Assembly (NCBI RefSeq): GCF_013166655.1
Contig: NZ_JABKCA010000056.1
Coordinates: 1 to 38,995 of the forward strand
Direction of reading: 5' to 3'
DNA: 38,995 nt
DNA from: Lentimicrobium sp. L6
GTDB lineage: Bacteria > Bacteroidota > Bacteroidia > Bacteroidales > UBA12170
This document shows positions 16,379 to 25,129 of the stretch, piece after piece. The stretch's first letter is position 1; each line of letters starts with the position of its first letter. Made by a program: the position numbers and the translations under genes. The notes beneath the pieces were generated by a model, which was not told the DNA's origin, made no database searches, and worked only from the letters and a program-made list of their open reading frames with translations.

Positions 16379-16591
16379 TTATCCCCACGAAACAATAACA
16401 GGTATGGATTTTTCTGGAGTGATGGTAATGGCATCAACAGGGCAATACATACGACATAAATGACATATTTGACAATCTTCAGGATATTTAATTTCAGCCT
16501 TTCCTTTGCTGTTTAAACGAATGACATCGGTGGGGCAAGTTTTCACGCAAGTCCCACAACCTATGCATCCGCTGATGTTATTAATAGCCAT
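16379..16591 (-). CDS. Two-cluster 4Fe-4S ferredoxin
   Basis: 70 residues. Two full cluster motifs: C9-x2-C12-x2-C15-x3-C19-P and C40-x2-C43-x2-C46-x3-C50-P, as in bacterial 2[4Fe-4S] ferredoxins. There is no signal peptide, so it acts in the cytoplasm or on the inner face of the membrane. It is the first gene of a tight three-gene operon on the minus strand, with a one-base gap to the heme b membrane protein, which in turn overlaps the flavoprotein. A -7-like box (complement of CAAAGATA, 16735-16742) lies about 145 bases upstream. Its likely job is to feed electrons to, or receive them from, the membrane hemes. Confidence 0.9.
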   Translation of the reverse strand: MAINNISGCIGCGTCVKTCPTDVIRLNSKGKAEIKYPEDCQICHLCRMYCPVDAITITPEKSIPVIVSWG

Positions 16592-17337
16592 TTTGTTTAT
16601 TTTTTAAAGAATTATTATTTCGACTTCTATATTTTCAGTTTGATCAGATAAACCTACTATTTTAATTTTTTTGCTTTAGTCCGCTTTTATCTCTTTCCAT
16701 AAGGTAAAAACTAGGTCATTATATCAAACTAACACAAAGATAATAAGAGCTTTCTCTTTTATAAAATACAATCGACGGTTCTAGCTATTTCATCGACAGA
16801 TTAATGTGTTATATATACAAGTCTTTAAAAAAAGAGTACAAAATGCTAGAAACTAAACTGCAGATAAAAGTTTTATCATTAGTCTCTGATTTTCTGTTTT
16901 AAATGGTTTTTGATCAATGGCCTTTTCGAAAATCCAAGGGGCTTTAAATTTATTTTATATTCCTTTGGAGTATTGACTCCGTGAAGATATATTACAAAAA
17001 AATTCTAGAGTTTAAGGGATAAGTTTTATAGGAAAAAGACTTGAAATTTCTTGTTTCTTAATGCTGAATACATAGCATGGATATTAATTAAAGCAAAGGC
17101 GATTGGTGTAAATGGAGTCTCCATATTTAGCACTCCTCTACGGAAATTCTTAGGGGAAGGGGTGGTTTGTCTACAGCTATAGGTTCCTTCTATTATTATT
17201 TATCCATCTAATAGCAAATATAGAAAGGTTTTTATACCTCATTTTAGCATGTTTTGTAGTAAAACCAAATCGTTTATAGAGTTTTCTTTAACCATTTTTT
17301 GACCATCAAAAATGGGATCTTGGTTTTATTTATTCTT
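16592..17337. other. 746-base gap without a gene
   Basis: No convincing ORF is seen. It holds the promoter region of the ferredoxin operon (minus strand). Several small dyads are present: GGAGT-ATTG-ACTCC (16967-16980), ATGGAG-T-CTCCAT (17112-17124) and CCATTTTTTGA-CCA-TCAAAAATGG (17292-17315). The last is the best candidate for the end of the LytTR transcript, although no T-tract follows on the minus strand. Decayed sequence or an unrecognised RNA is possible. Confidence 0.4.
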
Positions 17338-18051
17338 TTACAAAAAATATTGCTCTACATAAGCTTTAAAAGCTTCACGATACTGCTCACTAACTGGAAT
17401 GTAAGTTTTTTCGTCATAAACAATTCTATTTCGTTCTATGGTAGTAATATTTTTAAGATTAACTATAAAGGAACGATGCACTCTCATGAAGGTATCTGAG
17501 GGAATAGATTCCTCCAGTTTTTTCATACTGATTAATGTCATCAGTGGATTCCTGTTGACCAGATGAATGCGAACATACTCTCGCATACTTTCCATATAGG
17601 TGATATCGCAAAGGTTTATTTTAATGATTTTATGCTCCGATTTGATAAACAGGAATTCCTCTTTGAAACTCAATTCTTCAGAAGATGGACTCGGTTTACT
17701 CAATAACTGATTGGCTTTACTTGCTGCTTTTAGGAAGGCAGTATAGTCTATGGGTTTCAATAGATAATCAATAGCGTCTACTTTATATCCTTCAATGGCA
17801 TATTCGCTATAAGCAGTAGTGAAGATAATTCCGGGGGCTTTAGTTAATGATTTGGCAAAGTCCATTCCACTAAAATCGGGCATATTGATATCAAGCAACA
17901 GAAGGTCTATTTCTTGTTTCTGGATAATATTGAGCGCTTCTAAAGCACTTTCGCAAGTATCTACTAACTCCAAGAAAGGAGTTTTCTCGATATAGGCCGC
18001 CATTTTTTTGCGGGCCAAAGGTTCGTCATCTATAGCAAGGCATTTTAACAT
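17338..18051 (-). CDS. LytTR-family response regulator
   Basis: 237 residues from the ATG at 18051, which overlaps the kinase stop by one base (TGATG). A GTG one codon earlier is less likely. The receiver domain has D8/D9, phospho-acceptor D54 (LLLLDINMP), T79 and K99 (YLLKP). The LytTR DNA-binding domain is in the C-terminal half (about 130-237), with ITYMESMREYVRIHL and FMRVHRSFIVNLKNITTIERN. It is translationally coupled to the kinase gene directly upstream. Its target may include the CotH gene in the same transcription unit, though no specific binding site was found. Confidence 0.9.
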   Translation of the reverse strand: MLKCLAIDDEPLARKKMAAYIEKTPFLELVDTCESALEALNIIQKQEIDLLLLDINMPDFSGMDFAKSLTKAPGIIFTTAYSEYAIEGYKVDAIDYLLKPIDYTAFLKAASKANQLLSKPSPSSEELSFKEEFLFIKSEHKIIKINLCDITYMESMREYVRIHLVNRNPLMTLISMKKLEESIPSDTFMRVHRSFIVNLKNITTIERNRIVYDEKTYIPVSEQYREAFKAYVEQYFL

Positions 18052-19169
18052 CACGATAAAGGTATGGATAAATGAATAGCATATTGCTCTGGAGTATCAG
18101 AAATATTTAAAATAAAATTCTTTTGATACAATAGTTTTAATCTTTTTTTCACATTTTCGAGTCCAATACCAGAGCCCTCCTCGTCTTTAGAAACTGCTCC
18201 TTGGCTATTTTTTACTTCAAGAATAAGTTTATTTTCATCTACTTTTAGATCGATATAAATAAAACTAGCTTTTTGATAACTCACGCCATGTTTAAAGGCA
18301 TTTTCGATAAAAGAAGTAAAGAGTAAAGGCGGCAGATTTTTATTAGGAATATGGCTAGGCATATTCACTTGAATATCTACTTTCTCAGACACCCTTAATT
18401 TCATCAGTTCCACATAGCTTTCAATAAATTCCGTTTCCTTTTGTACCGTGGTAGTATCATTGGAAGTTTCATAGAGCAGGTAGCGCATCATTTTTGATAG
18501 TTTCATTACCGCATCTTTTGCTGATTCACCACTAATATCTATAAGGGTATGTATATTGTTCAAAGTATTCATAAAGAAGTGGGGACTTACTTGATGACGG
18601 AGCATTTCTAATAGGTTTTCCACATTCTCTTTTTCCAATTCCTCTTTTTCCTTTTCCGATTTTGCCCATTCAAAAGAAGCTCTAAGTCCTGTATCGAAAC
18701 CAATAGTTAGAAAAGAAAAAATGAGGAGGTTTATAAATGGAGGTAAAGGTTGTCCCGGCAGATTTTGCATAGGAGGTAGATTCTGATTTCTGTTTGGACT
18801 AAATTGTCTATCTGGAGGAGGAGGCATTCTTCTGCTATTCTGCATTTCGTGTCTAGACCTTAAAGTATCCTTAGGTAGAAAGAATTGGAAGCCTATAGTA
18901 ACAAGAGCAATTAAAGCTATAACGGAAGCAAAATATTTGATTGTCTTCTTTTTGAATAATAACTTAGGGACTAGGAAGAATCTGTTGATTAAGAATAATA
19001 AAAAAACTAAACCCAAGGTATCAAGTGGTTTCAAGGCCACTTCCCAAGTTAAAGAATCCGTAGTGTTTCGGAATAAGATGGGCGCAAAAATCATAATCAA
19101 CCACATTACTGTGATGAGTATGATTTCTGTTCTTCGAAATATTGGGTTTTGTTTTATTGCCTTCTTCAT
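18051..19169 (-). CDS. LytS-type sensor histidine kinase, multi-pass
   Basis: 372 residues. Membrane spans lie at about 14-33, 50-70, 78-97 and 145-162, with an unusual Pro/Asn/Gln-rich loop between the third and fourth (about 113-144, e.g. MPPPPDRQFSPNRNQNLPPM). A coiled coil (168-188) leads to the His_kinase domain with H197 in RHQVSPHFFMNTLNNIHTL. The ATPase domain has N290 in FIENAFKHG and GSGIGLENVKKRL (332-344). No separate sensor domain exists, so the membrane part or its loop must sense. It lies 34 bases after the CotH gene and overlaps the regulator gene by one base, so the three may share one message. Confidence 0.9.
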   Translation of the reverse strand: MKKAIKQNPIFRRTEIILITVMWLIMIFAPILFRNTTDSLTWEVALKPLDTLGLVFLLFLINRFFLVPKLLFKKKTIKYFASVIALIALVTIGFQFFLPKDTLRSRHEMQNSRRMPPPPDRQFSPNRNQNLPPMQNLPGQPLPPFINLLIFSFLTIGFDTGLRASFEWAKSEKEKEELEKENVENLLEMLRHQVSPHFFMNTLNNIHTLIDISGESAKDAVMKLSKMMRYLLYETSNDTTTVQKETEFIESYVELMKLRVSEKVDIQVNMPSHIPNKNLPPLLFTSFIENAFKHGVSYQKASFIYIDLKVDENKLILEVKNSQGAVSKDEEGSGIGLENVKKRLKLLYQKNFILNISDTPEQYAIHLSIPLS

Positions 19170-19203
19170 TAGTGCTAATTTAAACCTTTATTAGAGATAC
19201 TTA

Positions 19204-21474
19204 TTATTGCACCAACATTTTTTTCACTAAGGATTGGCCTTCAAACTGAAGTTGATATAGGTAAACTCCTGTTTTATTATTGTCGGCATTCCATTGGTAA
19301 GAATACTTCCCAGCTTGTTTTTCACCTGCTTCTAAGGTTTCTATCAGTTGTCCATACATATTATAAACACCCAAACTTACATAGCCAGTTTTTTCTATCT
19401 CAATATTTATTTGTGTTTGGTGCGTGAAAGGGTTTGGAATATTTTGATCTAATTGAATACCAGAATTCAAGCTTTCAAGATTTGAGACATCCATAATTAA
19501 AGGTTCATTTTCTTCACTAAAAGTAGCCATCATTTCTGCAAAATCACCAGTTCCATTGGGGTATCTTCCATAGGAGGTATCTGCCTTTTGTTCAGTGAAG
19601 GTAACTTGGTCAATCACATTTAAATCAGTATCATATAGGAATAATGATTCTCCAGAAGAAGAAAGCTTTAAATCGGCATGTAAGCCAGATTGCTCTTCAT
19701 CTTTATCGGCCCAAATAATGAGATAATCTCCTGCTAAAATATTGGTATCAGGGAAGGCCCACATATCAGGTTCTGTGGCATCATCACTTAAGTAAATACC
19801 TTCTAGTTCAATAGTGGTATTGCTATTATTATATAATTCTATCCAATCGTCATATTCTCCATTTTGATCCACAACGGTACTTTCATTATCAGCCATTAAT
19901 TCATTAATAACCAAATCGTTATTTACGCTGATGTCGAAAAACTCATATTCTGCTCTCACTGGAAGAAAAGCTACAGCATCGGTATTTGCTGCATAGATAT
20001 AGTATTGAATATCGCTGTGACTTACCAAAATCGATATCCCATAAACACCATCCCCGGCAGCGCCATCCTGATGATTTCCATCATCAAACATTTCTACTTT
20101 TTCAAATATTCCTAGTTGACTTTGTCTATAGGCCAGAAAAACTTGTTCGGCTTGTTCTACTTCTGTACTCAACCAGACTTCTGAATTTGCAGAAACCTCC
20201 TCAGGACTATAAGAGGCACTTGCTATTTGTGGCTGAGCAGCTTGAAAATCTGATAAACCCAAAATATAATCAACACGAGCATCCATTAATTGTGATATTC
20301 CAATGACGCTATTAGGACCTCCTCCAACAGAATTATATAGATTTGAAGTAAATTCAGAATAGGAGTAAAATTTATTTTGATCTGCTTGAACATCTTCTTC
20401 AATTATACTTTGTATTTCCAGTGCGCGATCAAGATATTGGTCATCACTGAAATTCTCTTCTATGATGGTTTTCATGTGAGCCACATACATTTTACGGTAT
20501 GTTTCATTGCTTAGAATTTTACTGATAATTGGAAAATCATCTTCATTAATATTGGCAAATGGGCTAAACTGTTGTAATTGGTTAGTACTCAAATTACCCA
20601 ATGTTTGGTGGGAGCGAAATCCCCCAAAGCTTTCGTTTAAATCCCAAGGAATAGGGTTGAATCTTCCATTATCATCTTTATAGAGGTAATGATTTTGTGG
20701 ATTATTGATAGGGCCATCTAAATTAACCAATAGATTGGAAAAGGCTAAAAACCACAGGTGACGATCAATATCTAAAACTTGATGGACGTATTCTTCGTGA
20801 TTGTTCAGAGTATCTAAAAACTGGATAAGCTCCTCCCAACCATAATCGGATTTCATATCGTAATATCCATAATAGTTGCTAGAATCTGCTCCATAATATT
20901 CCCAAACGCCACCCGATGGAGGTCCGTTTGAGGTAATTTCACCCTTTGCACGGGTGTTATCTCTGCTACCAAAATTACTTTGCATAAAGAATTTATCTAC
21001 GCTTTGGTCATTGGTATACAAGCCTAAATGGGTTCCGTTGATGTATACATTGGCATAATTTGATTGGCTCGCAGGGAAATATTTTCGGGCAGTTTCATAG
21101 CTAAGTACTTCTCGAACAAGACTTGGATCTTTAAATCCATTAGCCAGTTTTAAGGTCCCATATCCTTCCAATGATTGATCATTAATAATATAATCTAATT
21201 TGATATTGAGCGGGTTTTTAACTTGATTAGAACTATAGGTACTATTTCCTTTATATCTAATTCCTGCACTGTCAAAAACTTGTCCATTAATGGATACGCT
21301 ACCCATCAACCTTTCTTCGTCGCCTGCTTGAGCCATTTGATCGAGTAAATAATCCCAATTAGACTCTTCAAAAGTGATTTCTATGGTGTTAATAGTATTG
21401 ATATCATAAAAAGACTGACCAAATGCAAAACTCGAAAAGAACAATGCAAAGCTTAATTGTAATATTTGTTTCAT
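19204..21474 (-). CDS. Secreted CotH-family protein with lamin-tail domain and T9SS tail
   Basis: 756 residues with a signal peptide (1-19, ending AFGQ). The CotH domain covers about 25-400 and shows RYKGNST (73-79), NLDGPINNPQNHYLY (251-265) and PIPWDLNESFGGF (274-286). CotH proteins are atypical kinase-like proteins first known from spore coats; in Bacteroidota they are secreted and their substrate is mostly unknown. A lamin-tail domain follows (about 525-640: LVINELMADNES ... DDWIELYNNSNTTIEL). A T9SS type A C-terminal domain ends it (about 670-756: DQNIPNPFTHQTQINIEI, LGVYNMYGQLIETL, GVYLYQLQFEGQSLVKKMLVQ). It is thus exported to the surface. It is followed at 34 bases by a LytS kinase and LytTR regulator. 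Confidence 0.9.
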   Translation of the reverse strand: MKQILQLSFALFFSSFAFGQSFYDINTINTIEITFEESNWDYLLDQMAQAGDEERLMGSVSINGQVFDSAGIRYKGNSTYSSNQVKNPLNIKLDYIINDQSLEGYGTLKLANGFKDPSLVREVLSYETARKYFPASQSNYANVYINGTHLGLYTNDQSVDKFFMQSNFGSRDNTRAKGEITSNGPPSGGVWEYYGADSSNYYGYYDMKSDYGWEELIQFLDTLNNHEEYVHQVLDIDRHLWFLAFSNLLVNLDGPINNPQNHYLYKDDNGRFNPIPWDLNESFGGFRSHQTLGNLSTNQLQQFSPFANINEDDFPIISKILSNETYRKMYVAHMKTIIEENFSDDQYLDRALEIQSIIEEDVQADQNKFYSYSEFTSNLYNSVGGGPNSVIGISQLMDARVDYILGLSDFQAAQPQIASASYSPEEVSANSEVWLSTEVEQAEQVFLAYRQSQLGIFEKVEMFDDGNHQDGAAGDGVYGISILVSHSDIQYYIYAANTDAVAFLPVRAEYEFFDISVNNDLVINELMADNESTVVDQNGEYDDWIELYNNSNTTIELEGIYLSDDATEPDMWAFPDTNILAGDYLIIWADKDEEQSGLHADLKLSSSGESLFLYDTDLNVIDQVTFTEQKADTSYGRYPNGTGDFAEMMATFSEENEPLIMDVSNLESLNSGIQLDQNIPNPFTHQTQINIEIEKTGYVSLGVYNMYGQLIETLEAGEKQAGKYSYQWNADNNKTGVYLYQLQFEGQSLVKKMLVQ

Positions 21475-21515
21475 CGTAAAATTTTTGGTTTAAGAATACT
21501 TAAAAAATTAAAAAA

Positions 21516-21539
21516 AGGCTCCATATAAAAAAGGAGCCT
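21516..21539 (-). terminator. Rho-independent terminator after the DUF1566 gene
   Basis: On the minus strand AGGCTCC (21539-21533), a ten-base loop and GGAGCCT (21522-21516) are followed by a T-rich tract. It lies between the DUF1566 lipoprotein stop and the CotH start, so the CotH-kinase-regulator unit needs its own promoter. Confidence 0.8.
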
Positions 21540-21550
21540 CATCCTCATCA

Positions 21551-22855
21551 CTATATACTCCTCACTAATCTAACGTAATTATATATTCTAATCGCATCTC
21601 CTTGTGGTCCATTTCCAGTTGGATAATCATCAGGATTTCCTGTTTTTGGGTCGCTACGTTGAGCTCCTGCACCATGCACATCTGTCCAGCTTCCATCCAT
21701 ATATCCCATGGCCCTTCCAAAGCTTACATAAGCTCCTGCTGAACCACCAACATCTGACCAGTTGGAATGTGTTGTTCCTGACCAATAGCACGCGTAATCG
21801 CTTTGCCCTGCTTCGTTGGTTATTTCGCTAGCATTGAATAATGGGTCGATAGCAGCTGATTGTGTAGTACCAGGAGAGCGACTATAATCTAAAATACTTT
21901 GTAATTCTTTTACATCGGGTAATCTCCAATCACTATGTCCAGCAAATTCAAAATTCTCAGCGTATGTTAATGCTTCTTCCCAGTTCTTACCTGCTCCATT
22001 ATCATCTTGCATCCACATTAATTCTGTTGCCTCATCGCTTATGGTTCCATCTTCATTATCAACAAATTGATTGATTCCATATTCTGTGTTTCCTCTTACG
22101 TAGGTTACAAAAAAGGTTTTATCACCAGGGCCAAAAGGCATAGATAATCCATAACCTTTAATTCTACCATCGGCAAAGTTTACTCCAAATAGTAATTCTC
22201 CATCTACATACAAATTGGAGGAAGCGTATTGAGAATCGATGATTCTTTCACCAGCATCCGTATCTCCATAAGCAAAGTCGAAGTAATCTGTATCGATGAA
22301 AGGAATTAATCCATCGGTATCATCACCTTCATAACCACTTGGATCTACTCCAGTAAAAACGATTAAGGAATATTGTTCTTTAATACTAGGTAATCTCCAA
22401 TCATCATATCCTCCCAAATCAAAAGAAGATGCCCCAGCCAAAGCTTCGGCATAAGTTAGTTTATCATCGGCATCTATATCACCATCACCATCGGTATCTG
22501 GGCTCTGCTGCCACATTAGGCCAGTTACCATATCTGTAACAGTGCCATCACCATTATCAACATAAGAGGTTTGGTTTCCTGTATAGCTTGCATCTTGACC
22601 ATAAAATGATGCACCTTGTGCTGGTTTAGAAATATCGTTTTGGTTATCATAGAATGTTACTTGCATGGTTTCTACTATTGGATATCCGGAAACTTCTGGT
22701 AAAATTACCTCTCCACCTGTGGTGTCATCCACTATGATTTCTTCATCATTTTTTGTACAACTTAATAATACCATGATTACTAAAAGTAAACCTAAACTAT
22801 ATAACATTCTCTGTACTGTTAACCTTGTTAAATCCTTCATCATCTTTCCTTTCAC
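21551..22855 (-). CDS. Lipoprotein with two DUF1566 (Lcl C-terminal-type) domains
   Basis: 434 residues. It has a long hydrophobic leader and lipobox LLSC with C33 as the lipidated residue. The start could also be Met5, Met6 or Met17; the outermost is given. Two copies of the DUF1566 fold follow: the first with YVDNGDGTVTDMVTGLMWQ and DWRLPSIKEQ (about 98-162), the second with FVDNEDGTISDEATELMWMQ and DWRLPDVKEL in the C-terminal half. The first contains a calcium-loop-like insert DTDGDGDIDADD (120-131). DUF1566 occurs in adhesins and surface lectin-like proteins; ligand binding at the cell surface is an inference. It is followed by a strong terminator and is a single-gene unit. Confidence 0.85.
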   Translation of the reverse strand: MKGKMMKDLTRLTVQRMLYSLGLLLVIMVLLSCTKNDEEIIVDDTTGGEVILPEVSGYPIVETMQVTFYDNQNDISKPAQGASFYGQDASYTGNQTSYVDNGDGTVTDMVTGLMWQQSPDTDGDGDIDADDKLTYAEALAGASSFDLGGYDDWRLPSIKEQYSLIVFTGVDPSGYEGDDTDGLIPFIDTDYFDFAYGDTDAGERIIDSQYASSNLYVDGELLFGVNFADGRIKGYGLSMPFGPGDKTFFVTYVRGNTEYGINQFVDNEDGTISDEATELMWMQDDNGAGKNWEEALTYAENFEFAGHSDWRLPDVKELQSILDYSRSPGTTQSAAIDPLFNASEITNEAGQSDYACYWSGTTHSNWSDVGGSAGAYVSFGRAMGYMDGSWTDVHGAGAQRSDPKTGNPDDYPTGNGPQGDAIRIYNYVRLVRSI

Positions 22856-23054
22856 TTATTGATTATCTATGGTGCAATAATAATATGGGATGTGGCGAAT
22901 TGAAAATATTTTCAATGGATAGCTATAGTTTATCTATGGAAATGAGAATTGAATCTATGAATTTTAACTTCAAAAAAACGCTTTTACCTTGTATGACTCG
23001 TTTTTGGCATTTCTTACTATCTTAGCTCACGCATATTTTTTATAAAACACAATC

Positions 23055-24254
23055 ATGATGAAACGTATTTATTTACTATCGATTTTCCTAATATTTGGAC
23101 TGTTTTCATTTGCTCAAACCTATAATGCTCAGGTTGAAAATGTCATCAATACTGTAAATTTAGATTCACTAATTTATCAAATGAGAAACCTCAGTGGTGA
23201 AGATGAAGTGGTGATTAATGATGAAACTACTACCATTGAGCATAGAGTGAGTAATTGGGGGAATAATTTAGCTGCTCAATATATTTATGAAACACTAGAA
23301 AATATTGGATTAGAACCCACTTGGGATTTATACAGCATGAATGGCGTAAATGTATATGCAGTGCAAGAAGGCAGTGTATACCCTGACGAATATTATATGA
23401 TATGTGCCCATTACGATGCGGTAGATTATTATTGTGCCGATGATAATGCCAGTGGTTCGGCTGCAGTGATTGAAGCGGCTCGTATTTTAAGCAGTATGGA
23501 GTTTGAATACTCCATTATCTATGCTCTTTGGGACGAAGAAGAAATTGGATTGATTGGTAGTGCGGATTATGCCGCTATAGCGGCCAGTAATGGTGATGTA
23601 ATACATTCAGTTATAAATATGGATATGATTGCTTGGGATGGTGATGAAGATATGGTTGCGGAGATACATTCTAGCTATACAGCCAATTCCAATGAATTAT
23701 CAGATTATATAGTTGAGATTGACGAGATCTATAGCTTGGCAATAGAACCAAGTGTGATCATTCCGGGTGCAGGTGGCACCGATCATTCTAGCTTTTGGAA
23801 TAATGACTATGCTGCTGTGGTGGTATCAGAAGAATATTATGGTGGAGATTTTAATCCCTATTATCATACAGCACAAGATAGAATTGCTGTATTAAACATG
23901 GATTATTTCCATGAAATGTCTAAATTATGTATTGCTAGCTTGACTTCTTTCTGCCATCCTATTTTAAATACCTCGGTAAGTGAAAACAGAAAGTCAGATG
24001 CCAAACATATACAGGTTTATCCTAATCCTGCAACTACTATAGCTCATATTACTTGTCGAACTCCTTCATCTGATTTTACTCAAGTCACTTTATTGAATAA
24101 TATGGGACAAAGTTTATTAACTCTATACCAAGGTGAGGTAATAGGAGAGAGTTTGAATCTGGAGCTTCCTCTAAATTCTTTAGCCAAGGGTATTTATTTT
24201 GTAAAAATGGAATCAACTAATGGCTCTAAAACACAGAAATTAATGGTAGAATAG
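23055..24254 (+). CDS. Secreted M28-family metallopeptidase with T9SS tail
   Basis: 399 residues; ATG at 23055, with a second ATG at 23058 equally possible. The signal peptide ends FSFAQ (residue 21). The M28 zinc aminopeptidase core shows all expected residues: H119 and D121 (CAHYDAV), the ADDNASGSA motif (D129/D130), E162/E163 (WDEEEIGLIGS), D190 (VINMDMI) and H271 (YYHTAQD). E162 is the probable general base. A T9SS C-terminal domain begins near 320 (IQVYPNPATTIAHI) and ends GIYFVKMESTNGSKTQKLMVE. The enzyme should act at or outside the cell surface as an aminopeptidase on peptides. It is a single-gene unit between two oppositely organised regions. Confidence 0.9.
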   Translation: MMKRIYLLSIFLIFGLFSFAQTYNAQVENVINTVNLDSLIYQMRNLSGEDEVVINDETTTIEHRVSNWGNNLAAQYIYETLENIGLEPTWDLYSMNGVNVYAVQEGSVYPDEYYMICAHYDAVDYYCADDNASGSAAVIEAARILSSMEFEYSIIYALWDEEEIGLIGSADYAAIAASNGDVIHSVINMDMIAWDGDEDMVAEIHSSYTANSNELSDYIVEIDEIYSLAIEPSVIIPGAGGTDHSSFWNNDYAAVVVSEEYYGGDFNPYYHTAQDRIAVLNMDYFHEMSKLCIASLTSFCHPILNTSVSENRKSDAKHIQVYPNPATTIAHITCRTPSSDFTQVTLLNNMGQSLLTLYQGEVIGESLNLELPLNSLAKGIYFVKMESTNGSKTQKLMVE

Positions 24255-24473
24255 TCAGGTTCATAGTAAAAACCTTTTATAAAAAAACATTAACATAGAG
24301 GAAGTCATTCTTTATGTTTTTATCTAAATCTTTTTTTAAGAGTAAGCGTTAGGTTATATAAAAGCTTATATATCAATGGTAAATATTGATGTGTAAGGAT
24401 TGAAAGTGATTTTAATTTCAGGCTCACACCTTTCATTAATTACATATCAGACCTTCAATATCAAAAATATTAA

Positions 24474-24530
24474 TGTTACGACTTGATAATTATAATACTT
24501 AATTCGTAATATTGTAAAATATTCGTAACA
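24474..24530 (+). promoter_or_regulatory. Promoter and operator candidate of the TetR cassette
   Basis: TTG (24483-24485), a 21-base spacer and TAATATTG (24507-24514, seven of eight to TAnnTTTG) form a promoter. ATTCGTAA is repeated at 24502-24509 and 24521-24528, either side of the -7 box. An inverted word TGTTACGA lies at 24474-24481, pairing with TCGTAACA (24523-24530). TetR proteins usually repress their own promoter through such sites. Confidence 0.5.
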
Positions 24531-24532
24531 AC

Positions 24533-25129
24533 ATGAGAAACGAAAAACATAATAAAAGTTATAAAACCCTTTTGGAAACCGCCAAACCTCTTTTCTGGAA
24601 ATACGGTGTAAAAAGAGTGAGTGTTGAAGAAATATGCAAAGAAGCCAAAGTGAGTAAGATGACCTTCTATCGCCATTTTAAAAATAAGAACGAATTGGCT
24701 TTGGAAATCATGCTGAAGATTTTTGATAAAGGATTATTAGACTATAGACAGGTGATGGCACAAGATATTCCCTTTGTACAAAAAATAGAAGAAATTATTT
24801 CCTTGAAATTTCAAAACACCCAAGATGTAAGTGAAGAATTTATCAAAGATATTTATGTGAATGGGGATATCACGACACAAAAAATGATTGAGGAATATTC
24901 TGAAACCATGCTTCTAGAATTTAAACAAGACTTGGCCAATGCTCAAAAAAAAGGATGGATCAGAAAAGACATTAAGATAGAATTCATCATGAAAATGAGA
25001 GACCAAATCACTCAATTACTCAATGATGATTCATTTTTAGCTATATATAAAACACCCCAAGAAGCCATTATGGAAGTCACTAGGTTTTTCTTTTATGGTT
25101 TGATGAATTCGGAGGAGGCCAAATCATGA
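24533..25129 (+). CDS. TetR/AcrR family regulator
   Basis: 198 residues. The N-terminal helix-turn-helix (about 15-60) is typical: KTLLETAKPLFWKYGVKRVSVEEICKEAKVSKMTFYRHFKNKNELALEIM, with recognition helix SKMTFYRHF. The rest is helical and variable, forming the dimer and ligand domain. It overlaps the outer-membrane protein gene by four bases (ATGA, 25126-25129), so it is the first gene of the transport cassette and very likely its regulator. Repeated words around its own -7 box support autoregulation. The inducing ligand is unknown; a lipid or toxic compound carried by the transporter would fit. Confidence 0.9.
   Translation: MRNEKHNKSYKTLLETAKPLFWKYGVKRVSVEEICKEAKVSKMTFYRHFKNKNELALEIMLKIFDKGLLDYRQVMAQDIPFVQKIEEIISLKFQNTQDVSEEFIKDIYVNGDITTQKMIEEYSETMLLEFKQDLANAQKKGWIRKDIKIEFIMKMRDQITQLLNDDSFLAIYKTPQEAIMEVTRFFFYGLMNSEEAKS

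Noticed and set aside
16378-16437. Longer start for the heme b membrane protein
   Set aside because: It would lie within the ferredoxin gene and add residues before the first span. ATG at 16377 is one base after the ferredoxin stop.
18052-18054. GTG start for the second LytTR regulator
   Set aside because: ATG at 18051 forms a TGATG overlap with the kinase stop and is the more usual arrangement.
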